The notes: generated by a model from the sequence alone, not told the origin. 33,320 nt of DNA from JAQICJ01 sp041686345 (GCA_041686345.1 JAWLEA010000022.1:1-33320); one strand, 5' to 3'. Shown: positions 9,506 through 17,896, numbered from the stretch's first letter. Made by a program: numbers and translations.

Positions 9506-9988
9506 CTATTTATTGTAGGCACTGCGAATTTTGATATATTTAATTTGTTCAGGTGCAACTTCTTCCCAATTTGATTTTTTCAGTTTGGAATCAATGGTTT
9601 GTTTACTTTTCAAGTAAGAATATTCCAGTTCAAAGATGGCCTTTTTTTTGGAAAGTCGTCGCATCAGTCTGGTTTGGGCTGAGAGTTGATAACTGATTAC
9701 CTTTTTTCTTGAATTTACATAAATGGAAACAAGGGCAATGAGAACAAAAATTCCAATAAAAACAAAAATTGAAAACAGGATCACCGGTTTGGAAAGAGTA
9801 AAATTAAAAATATCCGTTTTTTTGCCATTATTTTTTTCTTGTTGTTCAAAAGGTTCATTTCCATAAGGCTTGGTAATTATGTCATCTTTGTTGTCGGATA
9901 AAATCTCTGGAGTCCCTGGTAATTTTTGGTCTGAGGAAGAGGCAGCCAAATCTTTGAATTCCTCGGTGCCAAACAGTTCATTATGCAT
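9506..9988 (-). CDS. ftsL: FtsL-like bitopic division protein
   Basis: The 160-residue product has an acidic/polar cytoplasmic N-terminus of about 80 residues, one strong membrane segment (PVILFSIFVFIGIFVLIALV), and a basic periplasmic helix likely to form a coiled coil. This topology, and its position between rsmH and ftsI, identify it as the FtsL equivalent that would bridge FtsB/FtsQ and FtsI. Sequence similarity alone would not show it. The ATG at 9988 overlaps the rsmH stop by eight bases and is preceded by AAGGAGG, a strong ribosome site inside rsmH. A longer frame upstream only reads through rsmH. Confidence 0.72.
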   Translation of the reverse strand: MHNELFGTEEFKDLAASSSDQKLPGTPEILSDNKDDIITKPYGNEPFEQQEKNNGKKTDIFNFTLSKPVILFSIFVFIGIFVLIALVSIYVNSRKKVISYQLSAQTRLMRRLSKKKAIFELEYSYLKSKQTIDSKLKKSNWEEVAPEQIKYIKIRSAYNK

Positions 9989-10925
9989 TTGTTGCTTCCT
10001 CCTTTCGTTGCAGATATCTGAGTTTTGCACTGCGGGCTCTTGGATTTTCTTTGATTTCAGAAGGTTCAGGTCTGATTGGCCCTTTAGCAAAATAGCTACT
10101 TTGGGGTAGTTGAGATTTGGTAAGGGGAATGCCGGGTGGTATTTCTTTTTCCGGATTAGCCAATTGGGTAAAATGGTTTTTAATCAGCCTGTCTTCAAGG
10201 GAGTGAAAGGTTATGGCAGCAAAAATTCCACCTGGTTCAAGAAATTCAGGTACTGTTTTCAGCAATTTCTCAATTTCAATCAATTCTTCATTTACCCAAA
10301 TTCTCAGAGCTTGAAATGTTTTTGTAGCTACGTTCAGGCCGGGTTGTTGCTGTTTTTTAACTCGCCTGACAATTTGGGCAAGATCATTGGTTGTTTTGAT
10401 TTTGCCCGTTTGAAAATCATGCAGAACGGCTCTGGCAATTCGAGCAGCTTCTCTTTCCTCGCCATATTTTTTCAGAATGAATTTTAATTCTTGATAATCA
10501 ACAGATTTGAGTTTGTCGGCCAGAGTAGGTTTTTGTTTTTGATCCATGCGCATATCCAGGGGACCGTCTTTGGAAAAACTGAATCCTCGGTGGGCTGTTT
10601 CGAGTTGGTGAGAGGATACTCCGAAATCGGCAAGGACAAAATTAACTCCAGACAGGGATAAATGTCCCATAATCTGTTGGAATTCAGAAAAAGGAGAATG
10701 AATGAAATGATTTCGGCAGGGCCAGGTTCGGTTTTTATTCCAGGCTATGGCATCAAGATCCCGATCTATGCCGATAATTAATGATGGTTTGTTTGTCTTT
10801 TTAGCCAACAGTTCAAGGTGTCCTCCCCCACCGAGGGTACAATCGACAATAATGCCACCTCGGGGAATTTTAGTGGCGATTTTCATGATTTGTGAGGTAA
10901 GAACCGGACTATGTTTGAATTTCAA
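9981..10925 (-). CDS. rsmH: 16S rRNA (cytosine(1402)-N(4))-methyltransferase RsmH
   Basis: The 314-residue SAM-dependent methyltransferase carries HSPVL at the N-terminus, the SAM motif DCTLGGGGH, LADFGVSSHQL, RGFSFSKDGPLDMRM and the C-terminal HSLEDRLIK motif. It modifies C1402 of 16S rRNA in the ribosomal P site. I chose the TTG at 10925 because GGAGG sits five bases upstream and the protein then begins MKFKHSPVLT, which is usual for the family. A second TTG start at 10970 is in frame but lacks a ribosome site. It is the first gene of the cluster; no mraZ precedes it. Confidence 0.95.
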   Translation of the reverse strand: MKFKHSPVLTSQIMKIATKIPRGGIIVDCTLGGGGHLELLAKKTNKPSLIIGIDRDLDAIAWNKNRTWPCRNHFIHSPFSEFQQIMGHLSLSGVNFVLADFGVSSHQLETAHRGFSFSKDGPLDMRMDQKQKPTLADKLKSVDYQELKFILKKYGEEREAARIARAVLHDFQTGKIKTTNDLAQIVRRVKKQQQPGLNVATKTFQALRIWVNEELIEIEKLLKTVPEFLEPGGIFAAITFHSLEDRLIKNHFTQLANPEKEIPPGIPLTKSQLPQSSYFAKGPIRPEPSEIKENPRARSAKLRYLQRKEEATNA

Positions 10926-11142
10926 AATATCCTCCGACCCAAGATTACCCTCAAACTTTAATAGGGGCAAATTTTTGCGGAAATTCTTCTTTTGAACAGT
11001 TTAAGAATTGAAAGTGGTATCATTTGAAAATACAATCAAGATTTTTTTCCTGACTGAAAGAAATAACAATTGATCCCTGAAGTTATTCTTCGAATTCAAT
11101 AAAACGATTGCAAAAAATTTTATTGTGGTTAAATTTTTCTCC

Positions 11143-12003
11143 ATGTCTATTGGTGCTCTTTACATGATTATTTCGTCCTTTATCTTCAGCATTGCCTACA
11201 CTTTTATCAAACAGGCTTCCATTGCGGTTGGATTTTGGCAGACGGTGTTGTTTCGTTCCCTGATTGGTCTGGTTTTTGTAATTGCTTACATGAATTTCAA
11301 AAATGACAGACTCATTAAAAATATGGACAACTGGAAACTTCTGTTTTTGAGGGGGGGGTTAGGAGCATCCGCCATGATTTTATATTTCTATGCTCTTAAA
11401 AATACAACTTTGGCCAGTGCTACTTCTTTGCATTTTACCCATCCTTTGTTTACAACAGTTTTAGCTATCTGGTTTTTAGGCGAGGAATATAATTTTCACA
11501 AGATTGGTTTGGTGGTATTGGCTCTGGTCGGTGTTCTCATGATTTTCAGGCCTGGTCAGGGTGTTTTTTCTCTTGGTTCTCTGGCTGCCCTTGTTTCCGG
11601 TTTCCTGGCTTCAAGTGCTTATATGACTATCAGAAAAATAGCCAAGAAGGAACATCCTCTCGTGATAATAGGTTCATTGGCGGCAGTGGCTATTGTTTTT
11701 TCTCTGCCTGGGACAATTATGTATTGGCAACAACCTACTCTATATATCTGGTTTGCTCTGTTGATGGCAGGTGCTCTGACTACTCTGGCCCAGTTTTTCA
11801 TGACTCTTGCCTATACCAGTGAATCAGCCTCCCATGTGGCGGCTTTTTCATTCATAACTATTTTCTGGTCCATGCTGCTGGGAAGAATAGTATTTGGAGA
11901 GCTTCCATCTCTCATCGAAACTGCCGGAATAATCCTTATTTTTTCATCTATGGTTACCCTGGTTGTGATAAGAAATCGCAGAAAGAAGCATTTGCCGGTA
12001 TAA
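11143..12003 (+). CDS. EamA/DMT-superfamily permease
   Basis: This is a roughly 286-residue protein with about ten hydrophobic segments in two homologous halves (starting near MSIGALYMIISSF and LGSLAALVSGFLA), the layout of EamA drug/metabolite transporters of the inner membrane. The substrate cannot be told from sequence. The pattern HFTHPLFTTVLAIWFLGE is typical of the S-adenosylmethionine/nucleobase-type branch, but that is only a hint. No clear ribosome site precedes either the ATG at 11143 or the GTG at 11125, so the start is uncertain. It reads away from rsmH and is followed 38 bp later by lepB. Confidence 0.85.
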   Translation: MSIGALYMIISSFIFSIAYTFIKQASIAVGFWQTVLFRSLIGLVFVIAYMNFKNDRLIKNMDNWKLLFLRGGLGASAMILYFYALKNTTLASATSLHFTHPLFTTVLAIWFLGEEYNFHKIGLVVLALVGVLMIFRPGQGVFSLGSLAALVSGFLASSAYMTIRKIAKKEHPLVIIGSLAAVAIVFSLPGTIMYWQQPTLYIWFALLMAGALTTLAQFFMTLAYTSESASHVAAFSFITIFWSMLLGRIVFGELPSLIETAGIILIFSSMVTLVVIRNRRKKHLPV

Positions 12004-12041
12004 ATACATTTTATCCAAAATTTATTTGTTAGAGGTTTAAT

Positions 12042-13130
12042 TTGTCAAAAAAAAGAAAACATTCGGTTAAACCGGAGAGGAAAAAAAATATTTTTTTCCA
12101 ATGGTTGAAAAACAGAAAAATAAAAAAAAGAGGTAAGAGTGCTGCCTCTGAATTGAGATATATTCAAAAAGCCTGGTTCGCCGACAATCGTAACGGCTGG
12201 TTGAAATTAAAGAAAAAATTATATTTCCCGGATAGAAATAAAAGTGATATTCCCAAAAAAATCAATGGTAAAATAACTGATTTGCTGGAGCGTTGGAAAA
12301 CTGCTCTTAAACAAAAGCAGAAACTTGAACCAATTGTTGAAGAAATGGAAAAATTTCTCAACAAGCAGGTTAAACAATATAAAAGAAATATTTTCTGGAG
12401 TTATATAAAATCGTTTTTAATTGCAGCCTCCATTGCTTTATTTTTAAGGGCTTTTGTTTTTGAGCCTTTCAGAATTCCTTCAGGATCAATGATTCCATCT
12501 TTACAAGTCGGGGATCATATTTACGTAAATAAATTTATTTATGGACTGAGGATTCCTTTTACAGATTCTCCCCCTCGTCATTTTGTAACCTGGTCTCTCC
12601 CTGAAAGGGGGGATATAATAGTTTTTATTGAACCTCTCAATAATTCCGAAGACTGGATCAAAAGAGTCATCGGTCTTCCCGGGGATCATATTCGTTTTGA
12701 TTATCAGAAACGCCAGATTTATTTGAAGCCCGGAGGGCAGGGAGATTGGATAAAGGTAAAAAGGAAAAAACTGCAACAGGAATGCAATTATATGGATAAA
12801 AATGAAAAATTAGGTGAAAACTGGCATCCGGGAAGACCCTGCGATATTTACACCGAAACACTGGGGAGTCATACATATCAAATAATTTATGATCAACAGC
12901 CACGTTATAATCCCCATCTCTTACGAAAAAAATGGATTGTTTCTGAAAATTGTGTCTTTGTAATGGGAGATAATCGGGATAATAGTGAAGACAGCAGATT
13001 TTTATCCCTCAATGGTGAAGCAGCTCCCTGTATACCTCTCAACAATATCAAGGGCAGGGCCGAGTTTATCTGGTATTCTCCCGGGCCCAAAGGTCAACGC
13101 TGGGAGAGAATCTTTGATGGAATTAAATAG
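12042..13130 (+). CDS. lepB: Signal peptidase I LepB with long basic N-terminal extension
   Basis: The 362-residue serine protease cleaves signal peptides at the outer face of the inner membrane. The catalytic serine is S149 in IPSGSM and the general base is K207 in DWIKRVIGLPGD; VMGDNRDNSEDSRF is the third family box. One membrane segment (about 118-138) precedes the active site. Before it lie about 115 very Lys/Arg-rich cytoplasmic residues, which is unusual. The start is TTG, with AGAGG six bases upstream. Its TAG stop (13128-13130) is formed by the first bases of a repeat element, so the original stop may have been TAA or TAG. Confidence 0.95.
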   Translation: MSKKRKHSVKPERKKNIFFQWLKNRKIKKRGKSAASELRYIQKAWFADNRNGWLKLKKKLYFPDRNKSDIPKKINGKITDLLERWKTALKQKQKLEPIVEEMEKFLNKQVKQYKRNIFWSYIKSFLIAASIALFLRAFVFEPFRIPSGSMIPSLQVGDHIYVNKFIYGLRIPFTDSPPRHFVTWSLPERGDIIVFIEPLNNSEDWIKRVIGLPGDHIRFDYQKRQIYLKPGGQGDWIKVKRKKLQQECNYMDKNEKLGENWHPGRPCDIYTETLGSHTYQIIYDQQPRYNPHLLRKKWIVSENCVFVMGDNRDNSEDSRFLSLNGEAAPCIPLNNIKGRAEFIWYSPGPKGQRWERIFDGIK

Positions 13131-13355
13131 TTCCCCTCCCAAAAAGGAAGGTTGCCGTCTGAGCATGGAATTTTACCTCATCAGTTTTTTCGTAACTTCT
13201 TGAAATAGTGTCTACTATGTCTGCGAAGTTACTCCGCGCATCTCAATCCAACTTTATCCGCAGCCAATAACCAGTATCCTGAAACGAGAACTAACTTCGA
13301 AGTTACTCCGCGCATCTGAGGCAAACTTCTTACTCAGCCAATAACCCCCATTCTG
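13128..13355 (+). mobile_element. Repeat copy L1: composite element (A left arm, C right arm, A right arm)
   Basis: It starts with TAGTTCCCCTCCC, whose TAG is the lepB stop codon. The left half is type A (TTTACCTCA, GTAACTTC, AATAGT). It runs into a type C right half (GAAGTTAC, TCTCAATCC, then CTGAAACGAGAACTA ending at 13293), followed by a second, type A right half (CGAAGTTAC, TGAGGCAAA, CTCAG, AACCCCC). The final A terminus is degraded after CATTCTG. It fills most of the 401-bp gap between lepB and the next gene. Confidence 0.85.
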
Positions 13356-13484
13356 ACTGATGCTGATCCGGAAGAAACTGCTGATTCTGTTTTTTCTTAA
13401 ATTTACACTTGGCTGATTATCCTGAACATGTAATTTTTACTTTTGAAATTAGGGGTATTTATGATATCAAATTTAAATATCTGT

Positions 13485-13512
13485 CCTCCATACTTGTTTG
13501 GAGGTTTTTTTT
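13485..13512 (+). terminator. Intrinsic terminator or leader attenuator
   Basis: A perfect six-base stem CCTCCA / TGGAGG with an eight-base loop is followed directly by eight T residues. It lies 130 bp after the L1 repeat and only 20 bp before the start of the next gene. It may simply end the lepB transcript. If the promoter of the small zinc-ribbon gene lies upstream, it would sit in that gene's leader and could act as an attenuator. Confidence 0.75.
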
Positions 13513-13531
13513 GAAAGGAAATAAACAAATC

Positions 13532-13870
13532 ATGACAACTTATGAAAATTGCTCAGATGATACGGATTTAACTTCAGTTGCTATTCTTGAATCTATTTTT
13601 GAGATGGAGCAGGTAGTAGTTATTCTTGATAAAGAAGATATACCTTGGCAGGTTATAGAGCATGATGATATATTGATGAAGAATTTTTCAAACAATATTG
13701 GTCATTCAACCTTGCTAGTTGAGGTAGGCAAAGAAGATAAAGCTATTGCCCTGCTCAAGAAATTCAGGGATGATAATCTCAAAGGGTACGAATGCAATGA
13801 ATGCGGATTATGGTTGGGACCTAATATTGATACTTGTCCTGGTTGTGGAACAGAACAGGAAGCCGAATAA
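13532..13870 (+). CDS. Small DUF2007-like protein with C-terminal zinc ribbon
   Basis: This 112-residue soluble protein has an N-terminal alpha/beta part (AILESIFEMEQVVVILDKEDIPWQVIEH ... STLLVEVGKEDKAIALLKKF) resembling the putative signal-transducing DUF2007 fold. A C-terminal zinc ribbon follows, with four cysteines in two pairs (CNEC and CPGC, separated by eleven residues). The function is unknown. I chose the ATG at 13532 with GAAAGGA about ten bases upstream; a longer frame from 13409 would read through the terminator hairpin. A repeat copy begins immediately after its TAA stop. Confidence 0.7.
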   Translation: MTTYENCSDDTDLTSVAILESIFEMEQVVVILDKEDIPWQVIEHDDILMKNFSNNIGHSTLLVEVGKEDKAIALLKKFRDDNLKGYECNECGLWLGPNIDTCPGCGTEQEAE

Positions 13871-14057
13871 AGAGTTTCCCTCCCAAAAAGGAAGGTCATC
13901 ATCTAAATGGGAATTTTATCTCATCAGTTTTGTCATAACTTCTTGAAATAGAGGCAACTATTCCTGCGAAGTTATTCTGCTGTGTCTGCGAAGTTATGCC
14001 GCGTATTTGAAGCAAACTTCTCATTCAGTCAAAAACCTTCATTCTGGGTGGGAACTA
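13871..14057 (+). mobile_element. Repeat copy L2, type A with partial internal duplication
   Basis: The left end AGAGTTTCCCTCCCAAAAAGG begins directly after the TAA stop of the preceding gene; the right end is CATTCTGGGTGGGAACTA. It has the usual type A inner segments, but the right arm start CTGCGAAGTTA appears twice (13964-13974 and 13986-13996), making it about 20 bp longer than standard. It ends 20 bp before the acyl-CoA ligase start. An in-frame ATG at 13982 is inside it and is not a credible gene start. Confidence 0.85.
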
Positions 14058-14077
14058 AACAGAAATTGAGGAAAATA

Positions 14078-15850
14078 ATGGAAGAATTCAAAGTATCACC
14101 TGATAAGCCTTGGTTTAAACCTGAAAGTGGATGGGAAGACAAAATACCGACAAATCTTGAATTTCCGGTTAAAACTGTAGACCGCCTGGTAGAAGATGCC
14201 GCTCAACGTTGGCCTGACAAGCTGGCAGCGAGATTTTTGGGAGAGGAGATGACTTATGGCGAATACAACAAAAAAGTCAATAAATTTGCTTCATCTCTGG
14301 CTCAACTGGGATTAAAAAAAAGTGAAACAGTTGCGATTTTGCTGCCAAATTCATTTCAGTTCATGATTGCCTACAATGCTGTTTTGCGTGTAGGAGGCAT
14401 TATTTCTGCCATCAATCCTACTTACAAGCCTCTGGAAATCAAACATCAGATGGAAATTGTCAATGCCAGTTATCTTATTTATTTGGACGTGCTTTATGAA
14501 GACAAAATAAAACCAATTCGCAAAGATTTGAATCTTAAATTTATTATTGGATCCAATATTGGTGATTTTTTGCCCTGGTTTAAAAAGAAGTTGGGTGCTT
14601 TTCTTAAAAAATTGCCAAGTGCCAAGCTACCTCCTGAATCGATGCAGTTCACGGAGTTGCTGAAAACAAACAAAGAACCTCCTTTGGTCAGGGTTGATCC
14701 CCACAAGGATGCGGCTGTTTATATCATGACAGGAGGAACTACAGGTATACCCAAAGCAGCCATTCTTTCTCATTTCAATCTATACAGCAATGCCATGCAG
14801 ATACTGGCCTGGTTTTTCAAGTCACAACCGGGTATAGGAAATCTTGGTATCCTTCCTTTTTTTCATGCTTTCGGTATGACCACAATTTTAAATTTAACTC
14901 CTCTTTTCGGGGGATATATCCATCTGTTTCCTAAACCTCCCAAAACTCCTGAGTTGCTTAAAGTTATCCAAAATCAAGCTCCAGACGAAGGCTTCATCTT
15001 TATCGGTGCCGAGGTTCTTTTTCAGAGGGTAGCCGATTTTGAAGATCTGGAAAATTTTGATATTGAGGGAAAGCTTTTTCTCAATGTAAGCGGAGCCGGA
15101 CCTTTGCATAAAGATGTCCAGGAAAGATACGAAGAAAAAACAAATGCACCTCTGGTTGAAGGTTATGGTCTCACGGAGGCTGGACCTGTTGTTACTGTCA
15201 ATCCTTTGTGGTGTGATGAAGAACAGAGGCGTTCAGGAAGTATTGGTTTGCCTCTTCCCGGAACCGAGATAAAGATTGTTCATAAAACTGATTACACCAA
15301 AGAACTGGAGCTTACCGATGATCCTGAAGACAGGGAAAATATTGGAGAGTTGGCGGTTGCCGGTCCTCAGGTCATGTTGGGTTATTTGAATAATGACCAG
15401 GAAACCAATGCCCATATTTTTGAAAAAGATGATAAACGCTGGTTGCTTACCGGTGATATCGGTTATATGAATCATCTGGGTCAGGTGACAATTCTGGATC
15501 GCAAAAAAGAGTTGATTAAATACAAAGGGTATTCAGTTTTTCCCAAAGATGTGGAAAACCTTATAGGTCGACACGAAGCAGTCAATGAAATTGCAGTTGC
15601 CGGTCTTCCTGACGAAGATACCACTGAGGTAATCAAAGCTTGGATAGTGCTCGAAAAGGAATTTGAAGGCAAAATCACCGAAGAAGACATCATCTCCTGG
15701 TGTAAAGAAAATATTACCCATTATAAAGTGCCAGCCCATATTGAGTTCATCGACGAAATTCCAAAAAATCTGGTTGGAAAAGTTTTGAGAAGAGTTCTTC
15801 GCGAAAACGATCCCATCTGGAAGAATTATTTCCTGGAACATGAAAATTAA
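14078..15850 (+). CDS. AMP-dependent acyl-CoA synthetase (long-chain fatty acid--CoA ligase type)
   Basis: The 590-residue adenylate-forming enzyme activates a carboxylic acid with ATP and CoA. It shows the P-loop-like motif TGGTTGIPKAA (about 218-228), EGYGLTEAGP (361-370), WLLTGDIGYM (455-464), DRKKELIKYKGYSVFP (474-489), and the C-terminal catalytic lysine region NLVGKVLRR (K568). Its length and motifs fit the FadD-like group, but the acyl chain cannot be predicted. The ATG at 14078 follows TTGAGGAAAATA. It overlaps the dihydroorotase gene by eleven bases and is the first gene of a three-gene operon. Confidence 0.93.
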   Translation: MEEFKVSPDKPWFKPESGWEDKIPTNLEFPVKTVDRLVEDAAQRWPDKLAARFLGEEMTYGEYNKKVNKFASSLAQLGLKKSETVAILLPNSFQFMIAYNAVLRVGGIISAINPTYKPLEIKHQMEIVNASYLIYLDVLYEDKIKPIRKDLNLKFIIGSNIGDFLPWFKKKLGAFLKKLPSAKLPPESMQFTELLKTNKEPPLVRVDPHKDAAVYIMTGGTTGIPKAAILSHFNLYSNAMQILAWFFKSQPGIGNLGILPFFHAFGMTTILNLTPLFGGYIHLFPKPPKTPELLKVIQNQAPDEGFIFIGAEVLFQRVADFEDLENFDIEGKLFLNVSGAGPLHKDVQERYEEKTNAPLVEGYGLTEAGPVVTVNPLWCDEEQRRSGSIGLPLPGTEIKIVHKTDYTKELELTDDPEDRENIGELAVAGPQVMLGYLNNDQETNAHIFEKDDKRWLLTGDIGYMNHLGQVTILDRKKELIKYKGYSVFPKDVENLIGRHEAVNEIAVAGLPDEDTTEVIKAWIVLEKEFEGKITEEDIISWCKENITHYKVPAHIEFIDEIPKNLVGKVLRRVLRENDPIWKNYFLEHEN

Positions 15851-17174
15851 TCACTCCTGTTTTCCCCCAAAAAGCAAAAACAAGGGTAATCTGGTTATTT
15901 ATGGCGGGAGAATTATCAACCCTGTTACAGATTTGGATCTGGAATCGGGTTTTGTAGAAATCAAAGATGGAGTTATCACCAGAGTCGAATCTCTACAAGG
16001 TAGATGCAAACTCTCTTTTACCGGTCAAATTATTAATGCATCCGATTTGATAATAATGCCGGGATTGATCGATTTGCATGTTCATTTGCGGGAGCCTGGC
16101 AATCCGGAGAAGGAAACAGTTGCCTGTGGAACTCGGGCAGCAGCAGCTGGTGGATTTACAACTGTTTGTTCCATGCCCAATACCGATCCTGTTCCTGATC
16201 GAGTGGAACATTTGCAGTTAATCAGGAAACTTTATCAAAAAGAAGCCTGTATCCGAGTTGTACCTGTAGCTTCAGGTTCAATGGGAAGAAAAGGGAAAGA
16301 GCTGGTTGATCTTGATGCCTTGCACAAGGGGGGAATAAAAGTGTTTTCCGATGACGGAGATCCTTTTACAGATTTGAATTTACTTTTCAATCTTCTTGAA
16401 TATTCTGCCAGAACCGGAATTATTATTTCAGATCATTGCGAGACCCCTTTTCTTGCCAAGAAAGGAGCAGTGAACCAGGATTTGGCTAAACTCAACCCTG
16501 AATTCAGCGGACAAGGAGCTATTTCAGAAGTACTGCAAATGGTCAGAGGAGCAACTCTTTGTGAGTTGACCGGAGGCCATTATCATGTTCAACATTTGTC
16601 AAGTGCCGATTCTGTGGATATATTGCGTTGGGCTCAATATAAGAATCTGTCTTTAACCGGCGAGGTTACTGTACATCATCTTCTCCTCAATCAGGAAAGC
16701 ATCGCTCAACAGGGAGCTTTGGCAAAATGTGCTCCTCCTCTACGCAGGGATGAAGACAGGAAAGCATTGGTTGATGCTGTCAACGCCGGACTTGTATCTG
16801 CCATAGTCACCGATCATGCTCCCCATACTTCAGTTGAAAAGTCATTGCCACTCAATGAAGCACCCTTTGGAATAGCAGGCTTGGAAACTGCTTTCCCCCT
16901 TGTTTTTTCTTTGGTTGAAGCGGGTGAGATTTCGCTAAAGCGGCTGATTGAATTGTTTACATCTTCTCCTGCCAAGGTTTACGGATTGCAGCATGTTGGT
17001 GATTTAAGTGCCGGCAAATATGGAGATGTTGCCATCTTTGATCCCGAGAGTGAATTTGAAATTTCAGCCAATTTTTATTCCCGAGGTAAAAACAGTCCAT
17101 TTATTGGCAGACAAGTCAAAGGACAGATTAAATATACAATTTGTGAGGGAAATATTGTCTACTCCAACCCCTAA
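15840..17174 (+). CDS. pyrC: Dihydroorotase PyrC (type I)
   Basis: The 444-residue amidohydrolase interconverts N-carbamoyl-aspartate and dihydroorotate in pyrimidine synthesis. The metal motif is DLHVHLREPG (H80, H82). Further ligand segments are FSDDGDPF, SDHCET, HYHVQHLSS and the catalytic TDHAPH, and APFGIAGLET is the substrate loop. This set is typical of class I dihydroorotase. The ATG at 15840 overlaps the ligase stop by eleven bases, and its own end overlaps the next gene by twenty, so all three are probably co-translated. An inactive PyrC homologue is unlikely because all key residues are present. Confidence 0.95.
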   Translation: MKINHSCFPPKSKNKGNLVIYGGRIINPVTDLDLESGFVEIKDGVITRVESLQGRCKLSFTGQIINASDLIIMPGLIDLHVHLREPGNPEKETVACGTRAAAAGGFTTVCSMPNTDPVPDRVEHLQLIRKLYQKEACIRVVPVASGSMGRKGKELVDLDALHKGGIKVFSDDGDPFTDLNLLFNLLEYSARTGIIISDHCETPFLAKKGAVNQDLAKLNPEFSGQGAISEVLQMVRGATLCELTGGHYHVQHLSSADSVDILRWAQYKNLSLTGEVTVHHLLLNQESIAQQGALAKCAPPLRRDEDRKALVDAVNAGLVSAIVTDHAPHTSVEKSLPLNEAPFGIAGLETAFPLVFSLVEAGEISLKRLIELFTSSPAKVYGLQHVGDLSAGKYGDVAIFDPESEFEISANFYSRGKNSPFIGRQVKGQIKYTICEGNIVYSNP

Positions 17175-17856
17175 CATTTTCAACGAATTAACTCAATTAC
17201 TTGCTTTTATTCTCAAAGAGACGCGGGAGTTTGATCTCCATCAGATTTTGCCTGGGGCCAGGACTCAATTTTTCAGAAAGAAGGGTAAAACAATTATTGA
17301 AGATCATTTTTTTGAAACCAGGATGTGTCTCTTTGAAGAATGGTTTTTACTTGAAAGACCAGTTATACACAACCAAACTCCCACCGAAGTGTTTGTGAAA
17401 AATCAACTGAGAAGACACAATCCCGAAAAAATGCGCAAAATTATCCTTATGGCAAATTCTCATAATTCTGTTTTTGAGATACTCAGCCATTGGAAAAAAG
17501 ATAATTTTTATGCCCGGGATATTTTATATGGAGGTGATTGGCATATTCATCATCATCCGCCTTTTGCTACAATTGAACCCGGTCAGTTTTTTGAAGGCAG
17601 GTTGGTTAATTTTACCGGTAAAAACAGACTTTTTCCCGGAATTATAGTTTATCCGGCACTGATCAAAGAAGAAATTGAAAATCTGACTTCATATTTAACA
17701 GCCCGGGAATTCGAAAACAGACAAATCATAGATCTTCTTTCCAAGTTGCTTATTAAGGCCCACCGTTATTCTCACCTCAAAATCAAAAGATTTTTCAATC
17801 CTTCCGATCCCATGGTCAAAGTTGAACTTGACCATGCCCTCGAGTTTAATGAGTAA
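17155..17856 (+). CDS. Protein of unknown function, 233 residues
   Basis: I do not recognise the family. The start is taken as TTG at 17155, with GAGGG just upstream and a 20-base overlap with pyrC. A longer frame from 17008 would lie inside pyrC. The protein is soluble, mixed alpha/beta and His/Phe-rich, with a conspicuous cluster GGDWHIHHHPPFATIEPGQ near the middle and VYPALIKEEIENL after it. There is no signal peptide or membrane segment. Coupling to acyl-CoA ligase and pyrC suggests a cytoplasmic role, but that is not specific. The His cluster could bind metal; this is inference only. Confidence 0.7.
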   Translation: MSTPTPNIFNELTQLLAFILKETREFDLHQILPGARTQFFRKKGKTIIEDHFFETRMCLFEEWFLLERPVIHNQTPTEVFVKNQLRRHNPEKMRKIILMANSHNSVFEILSHWKKDNFYARDILYGGDWHIHHHPPFATIEPGQFFEGRLVNFTGKNRLFPGIIVYPALIKEEIENLTSYLTAREFENRQIIDLLSKLLIKAHRYSHLKIKRFFNPSDPMVKVELDHALEFNE

Positions 17857-17879
17857 ATTCTCAAATTTCTATTCTTCTA

Positions 17880-17896
17880 AATAGTTCCATTCTATC
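17880..17896 (+). repeat. Possible decayed element terminus
   Basis: The stretch AAATAGTTCCATTCTAT resembles the outer TAGTTCCCATCCC end of the repeat family and sits immediately left of complete copy L3. It is short and imperfect, so it could be chance. Confidence 0.35.

Noticed and set aside
10926..11142. mraZ or divergent promoter pair upstream of rsmH
   Set aside because: No mraZ-like frame exists, and candidate -35/-10 boxes had poor spacing, so none was annotated.
13161..13203. Short conserved peptide (MEFYLISFFVTS-like) encoded in repeat arms
   Set aside because: The frame is short, ends at a stop in every copy, and is explained by conservation of the paired DNA arms.
13409..13531. 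N-terminal extension of the zinc-ribbon protein
   Set aside because: It would run through a clear terminator hairpin and T run; ATG at 13532 gives a normal small protein.
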